Positions 1 through 11,103 of a DNA stretch of 64,000 nucleotides are shown here, in pieces. How positions within the stretch are numbered: position 1 is the first letter of the stretch; every line of letters starts with the position of its first letter. This DNA is from Panicum virgatum (Eukaryota > Streptophyta > Magnoliopsida > Poales > Poaceae): contig NC_053141.1 of assembly GCF_016808335.1 (NCBI RefSeq), positions 7,616,797-7,680,796 of the forward strand. The letters are read 5' to 3'. Below the pieces are notes generated by a model. It saw only the letters and a list, made by a program, of their open reading frames with translations, had not been told where the DNA came from and searched no databases. A program made the translations under genes and the position numbers.

Positions 1-300
1 AGGATCCACATGAGTACAGACAAAAAAAACTAATTGAATGGAAAAGTGAAAAAAAACAAAAGGAAAAAAAATCAAGTACGTACCTGTGTAGGGTGGGAGC
101 GGCGTGCGGCACGTGGACCGCTCGTCCGTTGCGCGCCAGCAAGGCTTGGGGTGAGCGTCCTCAGAATTGGATTTACGCTTACATATATGGTGCGTGCGGT
201 ACACCGTACACGCACTGGACTCTTCCGCGGACGCTCCCCCACTACAAAATTGGTCTCAAACTATAGCCAACATTTTTTTTATATCTTTGTATCCATCTGA

Positions 301-2030
301 GTAGGGTGACTGCATCATGGGGAACCTGAAGGTCCCCCATTACTTTCTCCCCGTGGATGAAATTGGGTTCAGTTCCTTGTATTCCTCACTTCAAACGGCA
401 CATCTGCTTCTCATACTGTCTGTGGCCACAGTAACCAACTGAAGGTGAGATATTATTGGAGGAAAGCACGCCGAAAGAAGATCATATATAATTTTCCCAT
501 CGTTCTGTTGCAGAACCTGATGATCAAGCTCTTTGTTTTCCTCCAACTCTCATTTTCAGTACCTGTCAAAGCACTTCAACACGGCCAACACTTGGCATGG
601 GCAACAGTGAAGACGGGGAAAGAATGTGGACTAGATGTTGAGATGCTACTCTACATTGGCCCTGTTTGGATACCAGGGTTAGAGTTGGAGTTGACTTTTT
701 TTGCCACTCTAATCCAAAAAAATCCAAACAGGGTGGGTTAGAGTATATCTAACCCACCCCAAAAAACTATCCCCTCCAAAGGATACTTATTTGGGTTAGA
801 GTGGTGGGCCCCACGTTTTTTCTCTCTCTCACTGGATCCATTTGCGGCAACGCGCCTCCCAGCGCCCCCTCCCTCCCCGACTTCTCCCCAATCCCGTGCG
901 CCACCCGCGCCCCAACCCCGACACCCCTCCGCCGTCCCCGTCGCCAGCTTCGCCGGTGTCCCCAGCGGGCGTCCCCACACCGGATCCCGCCGGCCGAGAT
1001 CCCGCCACCCATGCCGCACGGCCCGCTGCCCTCGCCGTCCCTCCTCGCCCCCGTCACGCCGCCCCCTGCCTCGGTGGAGGAGCAGGGCCGGGCCGCGCCG
1101 CCCCTTGCCGCGGCTCCCTTCACCGACAGCGAACGCAGTCGGGGAGCTTGGGCAGGCTCAGCGGACATGGCGGTCCTGCCCGGCAGCGGCTACCGCGCCC
1201 TCTCCCATCCGCCGACCGTCACGCCATGGCTGCCGCTCCGCCCGTCGGGCCACTGGTGGCCGCGGCCGCAGCCGTGCTCCGCTCGCCGGGCCGACGGGAG
1301 TCGCGACCGATCTCCGCGCGCCGCCAAGGGCGCGGCCGAGCTCTGCCCGCCGCGTCGGTGCCACCGCCATCCTCCGCTCTGCGCAGACGCGCGCTGCTCC
1401 TCCCACCGCCGCGTTGGCCCTCGGGCTGCTCGATCCGCCGGCATGCCGAGCCGTGCTGCTCGATTCTCCGAAGAGGAGGTGGAGGAGGGCGAGCAGGCAG
1501 CGGAGGCTAGGCCGAAGCACGGCGGCGCCACCAAAGAGGGCGCCGCCAGAGAGGAGATGCTGGAGAGGGAGGGAGTGGGAGAGACTGGCACTGGGAGGAG
1601 GCGCAAAGAGAGAACAGTGGAGAGAGAAAGAGAAGAATGGAAGAAAGAGGTGGCCACACCAGATCCGGCTAGAAAGAGGATTTAAAATAGACAAATGATT
1701 GAAAAAGTGTTTTTATTGTAGTTTAACCCTTGCATCCAAACACCATTTTGGTTAGAGTTAGTTCAGAGTTAGTCATGAGCTAGAAACTAACTCTAACATG
1801 TAATCCAGTTAGAGTATCCAAACAGGGCCATTAGTTGTGGAAGTGCAGCTCTGCATGCAGCCGCTACGAAAATTATAGCTATCAAGAGAAGAAGATATCC
1901 TTGGGAGTCCACAAGAGTAGCAGCATTCTATTTTAATTACACTTGTCCTGTCCTAGCACCTAGCACTGTTGAAAGCTGCAAGATACTCCTGGTCTTGGCT
2001 TCTTTCCACATGCAGTTGGCCTGGCTCCAG
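301..2030 (+). pseudogene. Remnant of a multi-exon gene of unknown function, split by a TIR transposon
   Basis: The segments 301-657 and 1833-2030 form one disrupted gene-like unit. An intron-acceptor-like TTGCAG precedes about 515, and exon-like sequence follows up to the transposon at 658-1829. After it, sequence related to a conserved tail (a GLGF-containing segment near 2000) ends at a poly-T stretch near 2030. The same unit recurs at 44109-45130, and a more complete version lies on the minus strand at 37781-38672. No open frame survives across the unit and I do not recognise the protein family. The call rests on three-way internal homology, not on a known domain. Confidence 0.45.
658..1829. 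mobile_element. TIR DNA transposon with GC-rich cargo
   Basis: The ends are inverted copies of GGCCCTGTTTGGATAC, flanked by the 3-bp direct repeat ATT at 655-657 and 1830-1832. The subterminal parts share GTTAGAGTT-type motifs in inverted orientation. Positions 800-1500 are very GC-rich and carry overlapping open frames on both strands (for example 801-1685 on plus), but these are low-complexity Pro/Ala/Arg sequence with no recognisable domain. No transposase is present, so the element is non-autonomous. The GC-rich part could be captured host DNA. The superfamily is uncertain: the TIR resembles Harbinger-type MITEs, but the target repeat is not TWA. The block-2 copy at 44447-44938 lacks about 700 bp of the cargo. 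Confidence 0.75.
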
Positions 2031-2261
2031 TTTTTTTTAAGAAAAGGGGTGCCTGAAATTTTATTGCAAAAGATAACGATGTCTTTACAGGTTACAAGAG
2101 GCTAGTAAACTACGGCACATATCGAGGCAAGGCTGCACGGAGGCAGCTTTACTGTCCTTCTGCACGTAATTTTACATATCAGTAAATTTGTTGCTTACAA
2201 CAAGATCTATCGACCGCTGAAAAAATATCGGCTTGGGAACACACAAAGCAAAACATATGTA

Positions 2262-2520
2262 CTCCCTCCATATAAGAAATAGATGACGTTTAGAACAGCG
2301 ACACGGTCTTCAAAGTATAACTTTGACCGCTTATTTTTATAAAAATATTTGTTGAAAAGTGATATATGTATATTTTTATGAAAGTGTTTCTTAAGACAAA
2401 TTTATTCATATAATTTTCACATTTTCAAACTCAATAACTTAAAAATTATTCATGATTTATATTCTCAATGTTTGACTCAAATCTTGTCCAAAACGTCATC
2501 TAAATCCTATATGGAGGGAG
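2262..2520. mobile_element. Stowaway-type MITE (shared by both blocks)
   Basis: A 259-bp AT-rich element with inverted ends CTCCCTCCATAT / ATATGGAGGGAG, flanked by TA at 2260-2261 and 2521-2522. This is the Tc1/mariner Stowaway hallmark. It is present at the same place in block 2 (45372-45630), so it predates the duplication. Confidence 0.9.
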
Positions 2521-2548
2521 TAAGGTGTAAATGTCTTCTTATATTATA

Positions 2549-2805
2549 CTCCCTCCTTCCCTGTTTATAAGGCATACACGTATATCAAGATTCAAACCTT
2601 GTCATCTTTGACCAATAATTTGACTATTAAATTTTTATTTTTATAATGCAAATTTCATATGATTGGATTCATAATCAAATATATTTTACAATGATTATAA
2701 GTTTATAATCAAAAGTGATATAATATATGATAAATAAATGGTCAAAGTGTTGTTTAGAAGACCGTGTCATGTTCCACCATGCCTTATAAACGGGGAAGGA
2801 GGGAG
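2549..2805. mobile_element. Second Stowaway-type MITE (block 1 only)
   Basis: A 257-bp element with inverted ends CTCCCTCCTTCCC / GGGGAAGGAGGGAG and TA target duplications at 2547-2548 and 2806-2807. Block 2 has the exact empty site with a single TA, so this copy inserted after the duplication or was precisely excised from block 2. Confidence 0.9.
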
Positions 2806-3078
2806 TATATTGTTCCCAAAAGTTAATTTATTAAGAAAAAATGATGTGTGCTCTTTGTACATTTATTTTTTTTGCTAGAATACTTTTATGTATAGTTTGG
2901 AACATTAGGAATCATATAGATTTTGGCAAAAAAAAAATCGACTCATAAATATTGATTCTCCACAAAAGATATCAAACTAGTATAATGAAAGAAGATTATT
3001 CGGCACAAAAACAAACCATACAGCACATAACATGACAAAGTTTACCACTACACAGTACATCACAAACATGATCAGGAC

Positions 3079-4704
3079 CTAGACGCCTGGCACAGGAACG
3101 CGAAGGATGGGGCGGAGCAGGAGCCTGGATTTCCGGTGCGCGGTGATGCCGAACGCCTCGGTCATGTCGAGCTTGGCGCCACCGGGCACCTCCCAGTCGA
3201 AGTGGAAGAGGAGGCTGGCGAGCGCGAGCTCCATGTTGGCCAGCCCAAACCCCAGGCCAGGGCACATCCTCCGCCCGGCCCCGAACGGCAGGAGCTCGTA
3301 GTCGGTGCCCTTAAAATCCGCCGCGCTTCCGCCGCCGGCCTCGAACCGCTCCGGCCGGAACGCGTCGGGGTCCCCCGGCCAGTAGCGCTCGTCGCGGCCC
3401 AGCGCCCAGGCGTTCACCATCACCGTGATGCCCTGCGGCACGTCGTAGCCCAGCACGCGGCAGGGTTCTTGGCACGCCTGCGGGATCAGGAACGGCAGCG
3501 GCGTGTGCAGCCGGAGCGTCTCGCGGATGACGAGGGGCAGGTACTGGAGCCCTGCCTCCACGAGCTTCTCCTCCCGCACCGACCCGTGCGCGGCAAAGGC
3601 GCGTCGCACCTCCGCCGTCGCCCGCTCCATGACCTTGGGGTTCTGGACGAGCTCCGCCATGGCCCACTCCAGCGTCGGCGCTGTCGTCTCGCTGCCGGCG
3701 AAGATGTCCTGCGAGCAATCATACGGAGTGTCGATCTCTAAGTAATCGGTACAGAACTAACGGATCGGATTGAATTGATTGATGAGTTGAAGATTGCTTA
3801 CAGTGATGGCGACTTTGATGACGTCCGTGTCGAGGGGGATCGGCAGCTCACCATCCTTCTGTACCTTGAGCAGCACGTCGAGGAGGTCTTCGACCTCGCC
3901 GCCGTCGCCACGCTCCATCCTCTCCAGGTGGTCCTTGATGATTTCGTCGAGGATCCCGAACGAGGTTTGACGGATCTCCTCGCTGCGGCGCACGGCGCTG
4001 CTGAGCCAGCTGACGATCCGGGATGACGGCCACAGGTCGGCTGGGTTGAACCCGGCGGCGAGCACGATGGCTTCGTCGAGCGCCCGCAGCAAGACCTCGC
4101 GGTCCTTGATCCGGTCGCCCATCGCAGCGCGCATCGTGGTGTCCGTGATGAGCTCGGACAGCCGCTCGCGCATGTTCACGGCGCGAGACTCCGCCGCCGC
4201 GGCGGCGCACACGCGCAGCATGGCGGCGGCCTCCTCCTCGCGGACGGCGCGGAAGGAGTTGACGCGGCGCGCGCTGAGGAGCTTGGTGATGGTGATCCGG
4301 CGGAGCTGCCGCCAGTGGGCCCCGTAGGGCGCCATGATGATCCCCCGGCCGCCGTCGGTGAGCGCCCGCATGGTGGGGCTCATCGGCCGCGTCGCGAACA
4401 CCGCGTCGTGCGTCCTCATCACCTCCCGCGCCGCCTCCCGGGACGACACCACCAGCGTGGGCACCTCGCCGAGCTGGAGCAGCATGAGCGGCCCGTGGCG
4501 CCGCGCGAGGTCACGCATCGCGTGGTGCGGGAGCTTGCCGATCATGTGGTGCAGGCTGCCGATGATTGGCAGCTGCCATGGCCCCGGTGGCAGCCGCAGG
4601 CCGTGCTCGGGCGCCGCGGCGGAGCGCCGGCGCTTGGCGAGCAAGATGACGAGCAGCGAGACGAGAGCTAATACGAGGTAGAGGCAGTGCTGGTGGTCTT
4701 CCAT
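3079..4704 (-). CDS. Cytochrome P450, CYP71-clan (copy A)
   Basis: Haem-thiolate monooxygenase, ER-anchored, expected to use NADPH-P450 reductase to oxidise a small metabolite; the substrate cannot be read from sequence. Exon 1 is 4704-3802 and exon 2 is 3708-3079, with a 93-bp GT-AG phase-0 intron, giving 510 aa. Visible features are a membrane anchor at residues 8-23 followed by KRRR, the hinge PPGPW (39-43), C-helix WRQLR (131-135), I-helix AGSETT (305-310), EXXR ETLR (364-367), PERF (420-423) and haem loop PFGAGRRMCPG (442-452, Cys450). The intron falls just before the I-helix motif, as in other A-type plant P450s. The start at 4704 is chosen because the upstream in-frame ATG at 4719 is not conserved in copies B and C. 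Similarity in feel to grass CYP71Z/CYP99-type terpenoid oxidases is an impression; the subfamily needs a tree. Confidence 0.95.
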
Positions 4705-4769
4705 TGGTGTTGCTCCCAATGCAAGCTCCTGGTGATTGGTGTGGCTTTGCTAGCTTAGTAAGCTGCAAC

Positions 4770-4776
4770 TTAAATA
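4770..4776 (-). promoter_or_regulatory. TATA-like box of P450 copy A
   Basis: Read on the minus strand this is TATTTAA, 66-72 bp upstream of the start codon at 4704. That would place transcription start near 4740 with a short 5' UTR. The motif and its surroundings are conserved in all three copies. Confidence 0.6.
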
Positions 4777-7700
4777 GCAGAGCAGTGAGTGGTGGTTCTC
4801 CGTAACCTAAAATAATAAGCAGTGAGGCTGAATTGTTTATTGGTGATTGTTTGCCAGGTGGTTACGTGGAAGTAGCAGTGTAGCACCCAACTCCAGCTAT
4901 CTTGGGGTCAAACCATGTGCGCTCCCTACATGTTGATTGCCTCGGAATAACCGCCACCATGTGACTTCATGCGACGAGTCAAACATCGAGACGATGGTCG
5001 GGAATATTTCTACAGAAAAAATATATTTCCTGATTTTATATGACCAATTACAACCAATAGTAGAAAAGGACAATTAATTTCAACATTTTTAGATTCACAT
5101 TGTTCTCGAAATTCTCTAATACCGGTATAGGTAATGATTTTGTGAAGCCATCAGGAAGCCATGTGCTCAAATTTTAGATTTTTGTGAGAAACTCGTTTAA
5201 GGATTGAAGCCAAATTTCAGAATTGAAACCACATACGAAGCTTATGTCGGTTGGGCCGAACCAGTGGTCGACCAAACCAGCACCGACTCCCATGCTATCA
5301 TTCCATTGCATTTTTCAAACTTCGGTGGACAACAAACAATCGATTGAAGAAGACGAAGAGAGAACTCTTCGATGTAATTTTATTTTCTTTATGTCGTTGT
5401 CCTTCTTTTATGCCACCAATTATTTACTTGATATGAATCAGATATGAGACACCTTATTGGTGTCTTTCTAAAAAAATAAAGAAGGCGGCGAAGATGAGGG
5501 TAAAGTACGTATCCTTACTGCCACGTATGCCCAATATTAATTTTGGCTTAGATGTCACGTGCACGTATAAAAAGAATATTCTTGCCGCTGTCTTGTGCAT
5601 CATCCTGTATGTTTACTTCTGATATACACGGCAGCTTCTTAACGCCCGGGTTCGAATGAGGAAATTGTTTGAGCTGGCTTCCGTTTCTCATAACTTCCTA
5701 TGATATTTGTTACTTAAAGAAATATATATATATATATATTAATTATCAGCCATTTTAACTTTTCTATAGTTAAAACTATGCATCTACGTATATATTTATG
5801 CCTAGATGTATAAGTAAAATCTATGAATCCTGAAAAACTAAAGTATCGATATTTCATACACCGGCTAGTAAATACTATACCCTAGGATTCTCCGTAGCTT
5901 AATGTCTAACAGTCAAGACAAAGGGATCGGTTGGGATATGTTTTGCAACCATATTTTAGGTAGCCGCCAGCACCATGTTTTATCGGAAGATTCGTGTTTT
6001 GTTCCCCTAATAGTTAGCTAATTTATTTTGAATACAATATCAGAGCGGGCAACACGCGCGCTCGGCTGTTGCAACATGTGTCGGGTCTTTTCCTTTTATA
6101 ACTAGTCAATGACGCGCGCGTTCATATTTGATGACAATGATTGTGGTTATCATATTCAGCAGCCTAAGAATTCTTTAATTAGGAGACGCTTATTATGTAC
6201 GGAAAACACATAAACGTGAAGAATTCAAAGGCACCGAGATAAACGTGAAGAGTGTAGTTATTGCACGTTGCGTTCTCCCCGACGACAGATGATACAATAA
6301 TCGCACAAAGCAGCAGCAGGTCAATACAGAAAAGAAGAAAACGATTTAGAAGTCCTCGGCCCTGGAGGGGGGAGCCTATTCAATAGACGTATCAGAAGCT
6401 TGGTAAATTTTACAATTAACCATTCATTTTTGGATTGGGTACTCATACTTTTGCAAATCTCCCTCTCACTCCCCCTGCGTCCCCCTTGAATGTCGATTCG
6501 GTAGTTCAGATTAAAGTTTGCATGGAGAAATTGGTGATGTAGATATATATCGCTGAAGATTTCAAAATCTACAGGAAGCCACTACTATACTACTGTTTCC
6601 GTTTGCTCGCGAACGGAAGGTTGCCACCTTCCTGTCACCATGGTAGTGCTTGGCTGCTTGCGATGCCTTCTCTTTACGCGCGTGGAGTGCTGGCGTGTGC
6701 TTCCTCTCATTCAAAAGCGGCGTCCCACACGTGGGCCCAACAGGAAGCAGCCAGCGTGTCGTCACTGCGACAGTGCCTGCGGAACTAATCGCTATCATCG
6801 GTGGCGGAGCTGGTGTATATCCACGGCTAGGGCCACTATTTGATGAGCGATCAAACACGTATCGGATTTCTTAAAACCTACTGCCTCCTGTACGCACCGC
6901 AGCTCACGGAGCTTCTCAGCTCTTCGCGCGCCGCCAAGTCGATCCATAAAGCCAGCTAGAGTCAGCACGCCCAAGAGCAAGTCCAAATACCATGTGGTGG
7001 GCCCCATATTTGCATGCAATATTTTTATCCAAACAAAAAAAATACTCTATTTCACAAATTATTCATCTAAACTGAATTTCGATTGCACCGCTGTGTTTTT
7101 TATACTGAGATCTTCCAAACTAGACCACACTTAACTATATTTAGATGATATTTTGTATAAACTATTTTTAGTTTATTTCAAAATAATGTTTTCTAAAATA
7201 TTTTATTTTGTTCTGAAATATTTTTTTAAGTCTCCGACCAACTTCTATTTTTGACAGAATACATTCGGAATGAAATTTTTCTTTCCGTTGAACCTTTTTA
7301 TTTGTTTTCAACTTATTTATATTTTTAGGTGGAACAATATTTGTAATAAAATTTGTTCTAGCTTCATCAAAGTGTTTCAATTTAAAAAACATACAAATAT
7401 ATTTAAATATTATCTTATTTTGAAGATATTAAATATAATAATGTAATTTAAATAAAATTTTAAAAGTGTTTTTTATGTTATATGCTTCTTTTACTGAGTG
7501 CATATGCTAATCTTAATTAATATGTCCATACGCGGGTCATAGCAATTCCCGCAATACGTGCATGCAACAGTGATGGTAGTCGTGATCTGCAATAACGTGG
7601 CAGGCTAGCAGCAGGTCGTGCGCGCTAAGAATAGAAATCCTCTTCTCTCACAGTCTCACCCCGGTTTCCCATCCCTATCTATGCCACTACTCAGGCTCAC

Positions 7701-7926
7701 TGCAATGAATGGATGGAGGCGTCGGCACGAGGTCGAGCACCAACAAGCAGCTCGTGCGGAGATGCGCGGGGGAGAAGGTGGAGGAGGGGCATTGGTGTGC
7801 AATGGCAATGCCCGGTCCTTAATCCAATGCCTCCTCCTCTAAACCCTACACATTTAGATCTTGACGCCGCAACGGGCTTCTCCACGGTGATGCGAGGTAC
7901 TCTTTTGTCCAGCATCTACGGAATTT
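4777..7926. other. AT-rich upstream flank of P450-A, no gene seen
   Basis: About 3.1 kb of mostly AT-rich DNA with a (TA)n run near 5728-5748. It is shared almost base for base with 47628-50865, and its left part (to about 6900) is shared with unit B (13499-14482 plus 30822-32330). Copy A lacks about 60 bp near 5290 and about 20 bp near 5070 that B and C retain. Short open frames such as 6562-6858 have no coding character and overlap on both strands. The promoter-proximal part probably contains the P450 regulatory region. Confidence 0.6.
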
Positions 7927-8597
7927 GCTTCTGTAACATCCTAAAAAAATTCACCAAAACAAATCACTTGCTAAAAATAATTTTCAAAACTTTTTCGTCG
8001 CTGAGCTCGACTCGTTTCAGAATCTTTTTCCGTCCGAGCTCCTAATCTCCCAAAATCCTTCCCGGCGTTTCGCCGCCCGACACCGAAATCAATCGATGTC
8101 ACTTCTCTTTCTTTTCCTCGTCCCGCGCGTTGCGCTGCGTGCCGCCCGACCGCCGCGCGTGCTCGATCAACCCCGCGGTCACCGCCACGCATGGTTGATC
8201 GTCTCCGCGATTCCCGCCGACAGCCGCTCTCTCGCTCTCTTTTTCGTCCCTCTCTTCTTTTTCTTCTTCTTCTCTTTCCCTTTTTCTTTTTCTTCTTCTT
8301 TTCTTTTTCATCCTCCATCTCCTTTCTTCTTCCTTCTCTTTCCTCCTTCCTGCTTCCTGTCCACTCGCACGCGTGCCCCTGCTCCCACGTGAACCACGCG
8401 CCCGGATGCTCGTCGCGCCGCCCGTCGTCAAGCACAGCGCCGCCTCCCCCTCTTGCACCTGCCCGAGCCGTCCCATCACACTGTGCCGCCTCGCCGCTCG
8501 AGCCGCCGCTCCGCGACGCTCCGAACGCCATTAATGGCCGCGAGCTGCCCCGCCGGCCGCCCGACGCACCCCGCCCTCCCCACCGCCTTACCCCGCC

Positions 8598-8605
8598 TAT
8601 AAATA
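8598..8605 (+). promoter_or_regulatory. TATA box of the solo LTR
   Basis: TATAAATA lies in the GC-rich part of the LTR. It is conserved in the 5' LTR of the full element (51516-51523) and altered to TAGAAATA in the 3' LTR (61372-61379). A transcript from here would have the strong donor-like AAG|GTGAGA at 8748/8749 about 120 nt downstream. Confidence 0.6.
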
Positions 8606-9509
8606 GGCTCCTCGCGCAGCCCCGACCGCCATCACCGCCCTCGCCACCGCGTGCCCCTCTCCTAGCCCGCAGCGCCGCCGCCACGCACGCCTCCGCTCGC
8701 CGCTGCAGGCCACCGTCGCGCCGCCTCCTCGCTCCATCCCAGCCCAAGGTGAGAAGGGCAATAGAATGCCCTTCCTCCCCTCGTCGTTTTCCCCATAGCC
8801 CTAGCCGCCGCCGGGCCCCGCAGCGCCGCCGCCACACACGCCGGCCGCCGGCCGCCGCCCGCCACCGTGGCGCCGCCTCTACAGGCTGCCACCACCCAAA
8901 TCGAGGAGGGGAATCGATCTCCCCGTGTCGCCCTCCCCCTTTTCCCCCTCCTCCCGGCCGCTGCCGTGTCCAGGGCCGCTGGTAGGAGCCGGCGCCGGTG
9001 CCCAGGAGCCCCCTCCTCTGTTCCCCACGGGAAGGAGGAAGAAGAAGGGCATATTTGCCCAAAATCCCCTCCCTCCCTTTCTATTCTATTAAGAGCCCCC
9101 CTCTTTCTATTTCCTTTTAAAAGAAACCCCCTCCATCTTTAATTATTCCAAATCAACCCTTCCACCATTCAAGATAATTACCAATCGGTCCCTGCACATT
9201 TCCAGAGTAGCTTGGATGTTTTCCAAAATTATAATCATGTCCTTTCACTCTCAAAACTAATTACAAATAAGCCCCTAGATCCTTATTTAACCCTAAACGC
9301 CTCCCCGACCTATCATTTCATGCACAAAAAATTCTCCAATCACCCCAAAACTTTACCACGCCATTTCTAATATATTTTCAACCGTACCATTAGAAAATCT
9401 CCCAAAAATATTATTCCCATATCCATATATTAACCTTCTCCGATTCGAGCTCAACGATAAAACATTTATTTCTTTTTGTTTATTGTGTGTTTGTTTGTGT
9501 GTGCCGTAG

Positions 9510-9620
9510 ATACCGGTGCGAATGAGGGAGAACCCGTCGAGGAGTTCACCAAGCAGTATCGCGAGCCGGAGCCTGAAGAACCATACCGCGAGCAAGAACT
9601 CCCGGAAGGCTTCGAAGACG
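9510..9620 (+). other. Candidate open acidic exon inside the LTR
   Basis: A 111-nt Glu/Pro-rich open segment lies between an acceptor-like GCCGTAG (ending 9509) and the sequence CG|GCAAGTTC, a consensus GC-type splice donor. Joining it to an acceptor at 10788 (TTCTTCAG) keeps the frame in phase and gives an acidic tail ending in a TAG at 10824-10826. The segment has exactly 111 nt, all open, in the other two LTRs (52411-52521 and 62298-62408). No start codon is evident in the upstream exon, so whether it is translated is open. It may instead be part of a spliced leader. Confidence 0.35.
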
Positions 9621-11103
9621 GCAAGTTCAATCTCATCCTTTGATTACATATTTAACCCAGTTTTATAAACACAACCTATCGGCCATTTTACATACTTGCA
9701 TATGTTTTGATTGCTAAAAACATAGTTGGATAGCCACCCCTTGATTTGTTATAACCATTCCTTGACCACCTAGATTAATATCTAAATACGAGTTAATCTA
9801 TTTGGATGTTAATCGCTGCTAGAATGCCACTTAGGATCTTGTGCTCATTTTAATTACACTAAAAAATGGTTACAACCTGTTTTATAAAAAGGAAAATGTG
9901 TGAGTTTTGTGAAAGGTAAGTGGGTTATAAAAGAATAGAATTGTTAAGATGGGATGGGTGGATGGCATTTCTGTGTGAACTGTCATATAGGAGGCTCGTA
10001 CCTTTATGGTTGAGCAAGAAGGTTGGGAGATATGAATCCCGTCATAATTAAGGACCGAGTTGATGTGTCATCTTGCCTAACTCAACTATCGTGCAAACCA
10101 CTTGACCGTTGTGTGTGGCAACGGCTTAGCATAAACCCCACTAGTTAGTCTGATAGCTATCAGTAGAGCTGAGAGCAACGGGTGACCAAGGAGAAGGGAT
10201 AAGGTCGTGGTGACTTATGCCCCGGTTAAACCTCAGTAAAGGTCAATGGCCGCTTGGTGAAGTCCGTGTTGGCTAGTCAGGTCTAGCTAAGGTGGGTAAT
10301 GGCTTTGTTGGAATCTACACCGACACTAAGGTGATCGTGCTGTGGTACCCCACTTGTGGGTAAAGTTGCACACCTCTGCAGAGTGTAAAACCTATTCGAA
10401 TAGCCGTGCCCACGGTATTGGGCGCGTTACGGTTTGGTCATACAACTAGACTTTTGGGAGGGATGTTTCCGTGGTGTGAGTTGTTTTGGGAAGGTGTCTG
10501 GCAGTTGTGCCGTGAGCTACTGCGGATGGGGAGTCCAGTATCAATAAAACTTGGATCCTTTGCGTAGGATCAACCCCACTCCTTATTCGGTTAAGTAAGA
10601 AACTGTTTTAAGAAAACTCTTTTCGAAAATAAACCCTTGCATGTATAAAATCTAGCTTTACCGCAAATAACCCTCAGCCTTATCCTTGATTTATCCTGTG
10701 CATATCTGTGTTACCCCCTCCGTGGATGGGGTTGAACTTGTTGAGTACTTTCGTACTCACCCGATATATATTTGTGGTTTTTCTTCAGAAGAAGATCCGG
10801 ACTTCGTAATTGAAGACGTTGAGTAGAGGTTGCGTCCGCGCCCAACCTTGCCTGTGGTGTTGGCCCTCTGCAAGATGCTTTTGCTAGCGTATTACTCGGA
10901 GCCCGAGCTGGAAACCGTCTAGGTCGTGCTTTGGTGTATCACCGTAGCTGTTTTATTACTTATTATCGTTTGTATCGAGTGTCCGCCTCCTCGGAGGTTT
11001 GTACGGTGACTGAACCATCTGTTGAATAAATATGTTATCAGTCTCCTGAGAATAATATTTGTATCACATTTAGTCTCTATTTATGTGGGGACGCCTCAGC
11101 TTC

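Larger units (their letters stand above)
7932..11098 (+). mobile_element. Solo LTR of a Tekay/Del-type chromovirus
   Basis: A 3167-bp LTR beginning TGTAACATCC and ending ACGCCTCA, with 5-bp target duplications GCTTC at 7927-7931 and 11099-11103. It matches both LTRs of the complete element at 50871-63886, which sits in the same target in block 2. Bases up to about 8079 carry the 5'-LTR variants and bases from about 8094 carry the 3'-LTR variants, as expected from recombination between the two LTRs that removed the interior. It contains a polypyrimidine tract (8230-8350), a GC-rich leader with a TATA box, and a candidate spliced exon. The long GC-rich open frames inside it are strand shadows. 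Confidence 0.95.

Noticed and set aside
801..1685. Open frame of 294 aa in the TIR transposon
   Set aside because: Pro/Ala/Arg-rich, open on both strands, lost in the block-2 copy, no domain; reported only as possible captured cargo.
3136..3741. Plus-strand open frames opposite the P450 exons (also 11718-12464 and 45882-46592)
   Set aside because: Antisense shadows of GC-rich coding sequence; the minus-strand frames carry all P450 motifs and proper splice sites.
4705..4719. Upstream in-frame ATG extending P450-A by five residues
   Set aside because: Not conserved in B or C, and the shared ATG gives the usual short N-terminus before the membrane anchor.
6562..6858. Small genes in the P450 upstream flank (also 49500-49812)
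   Set aside because: Overlapping frames on both strands in sequence identical between blocks; no coding bias, domain or splice structure.
7971..9062. Long minus-strand open frame (363 aa) and its plus-strand partners in the solo LTR; same at 60748-61879
   Set aside because: Low-complexity Arg/Gly/Pro sequence on both strands of a GC-rich, CT-rich LTR leader, not preserved in the 5' LTR; a composition artefact.
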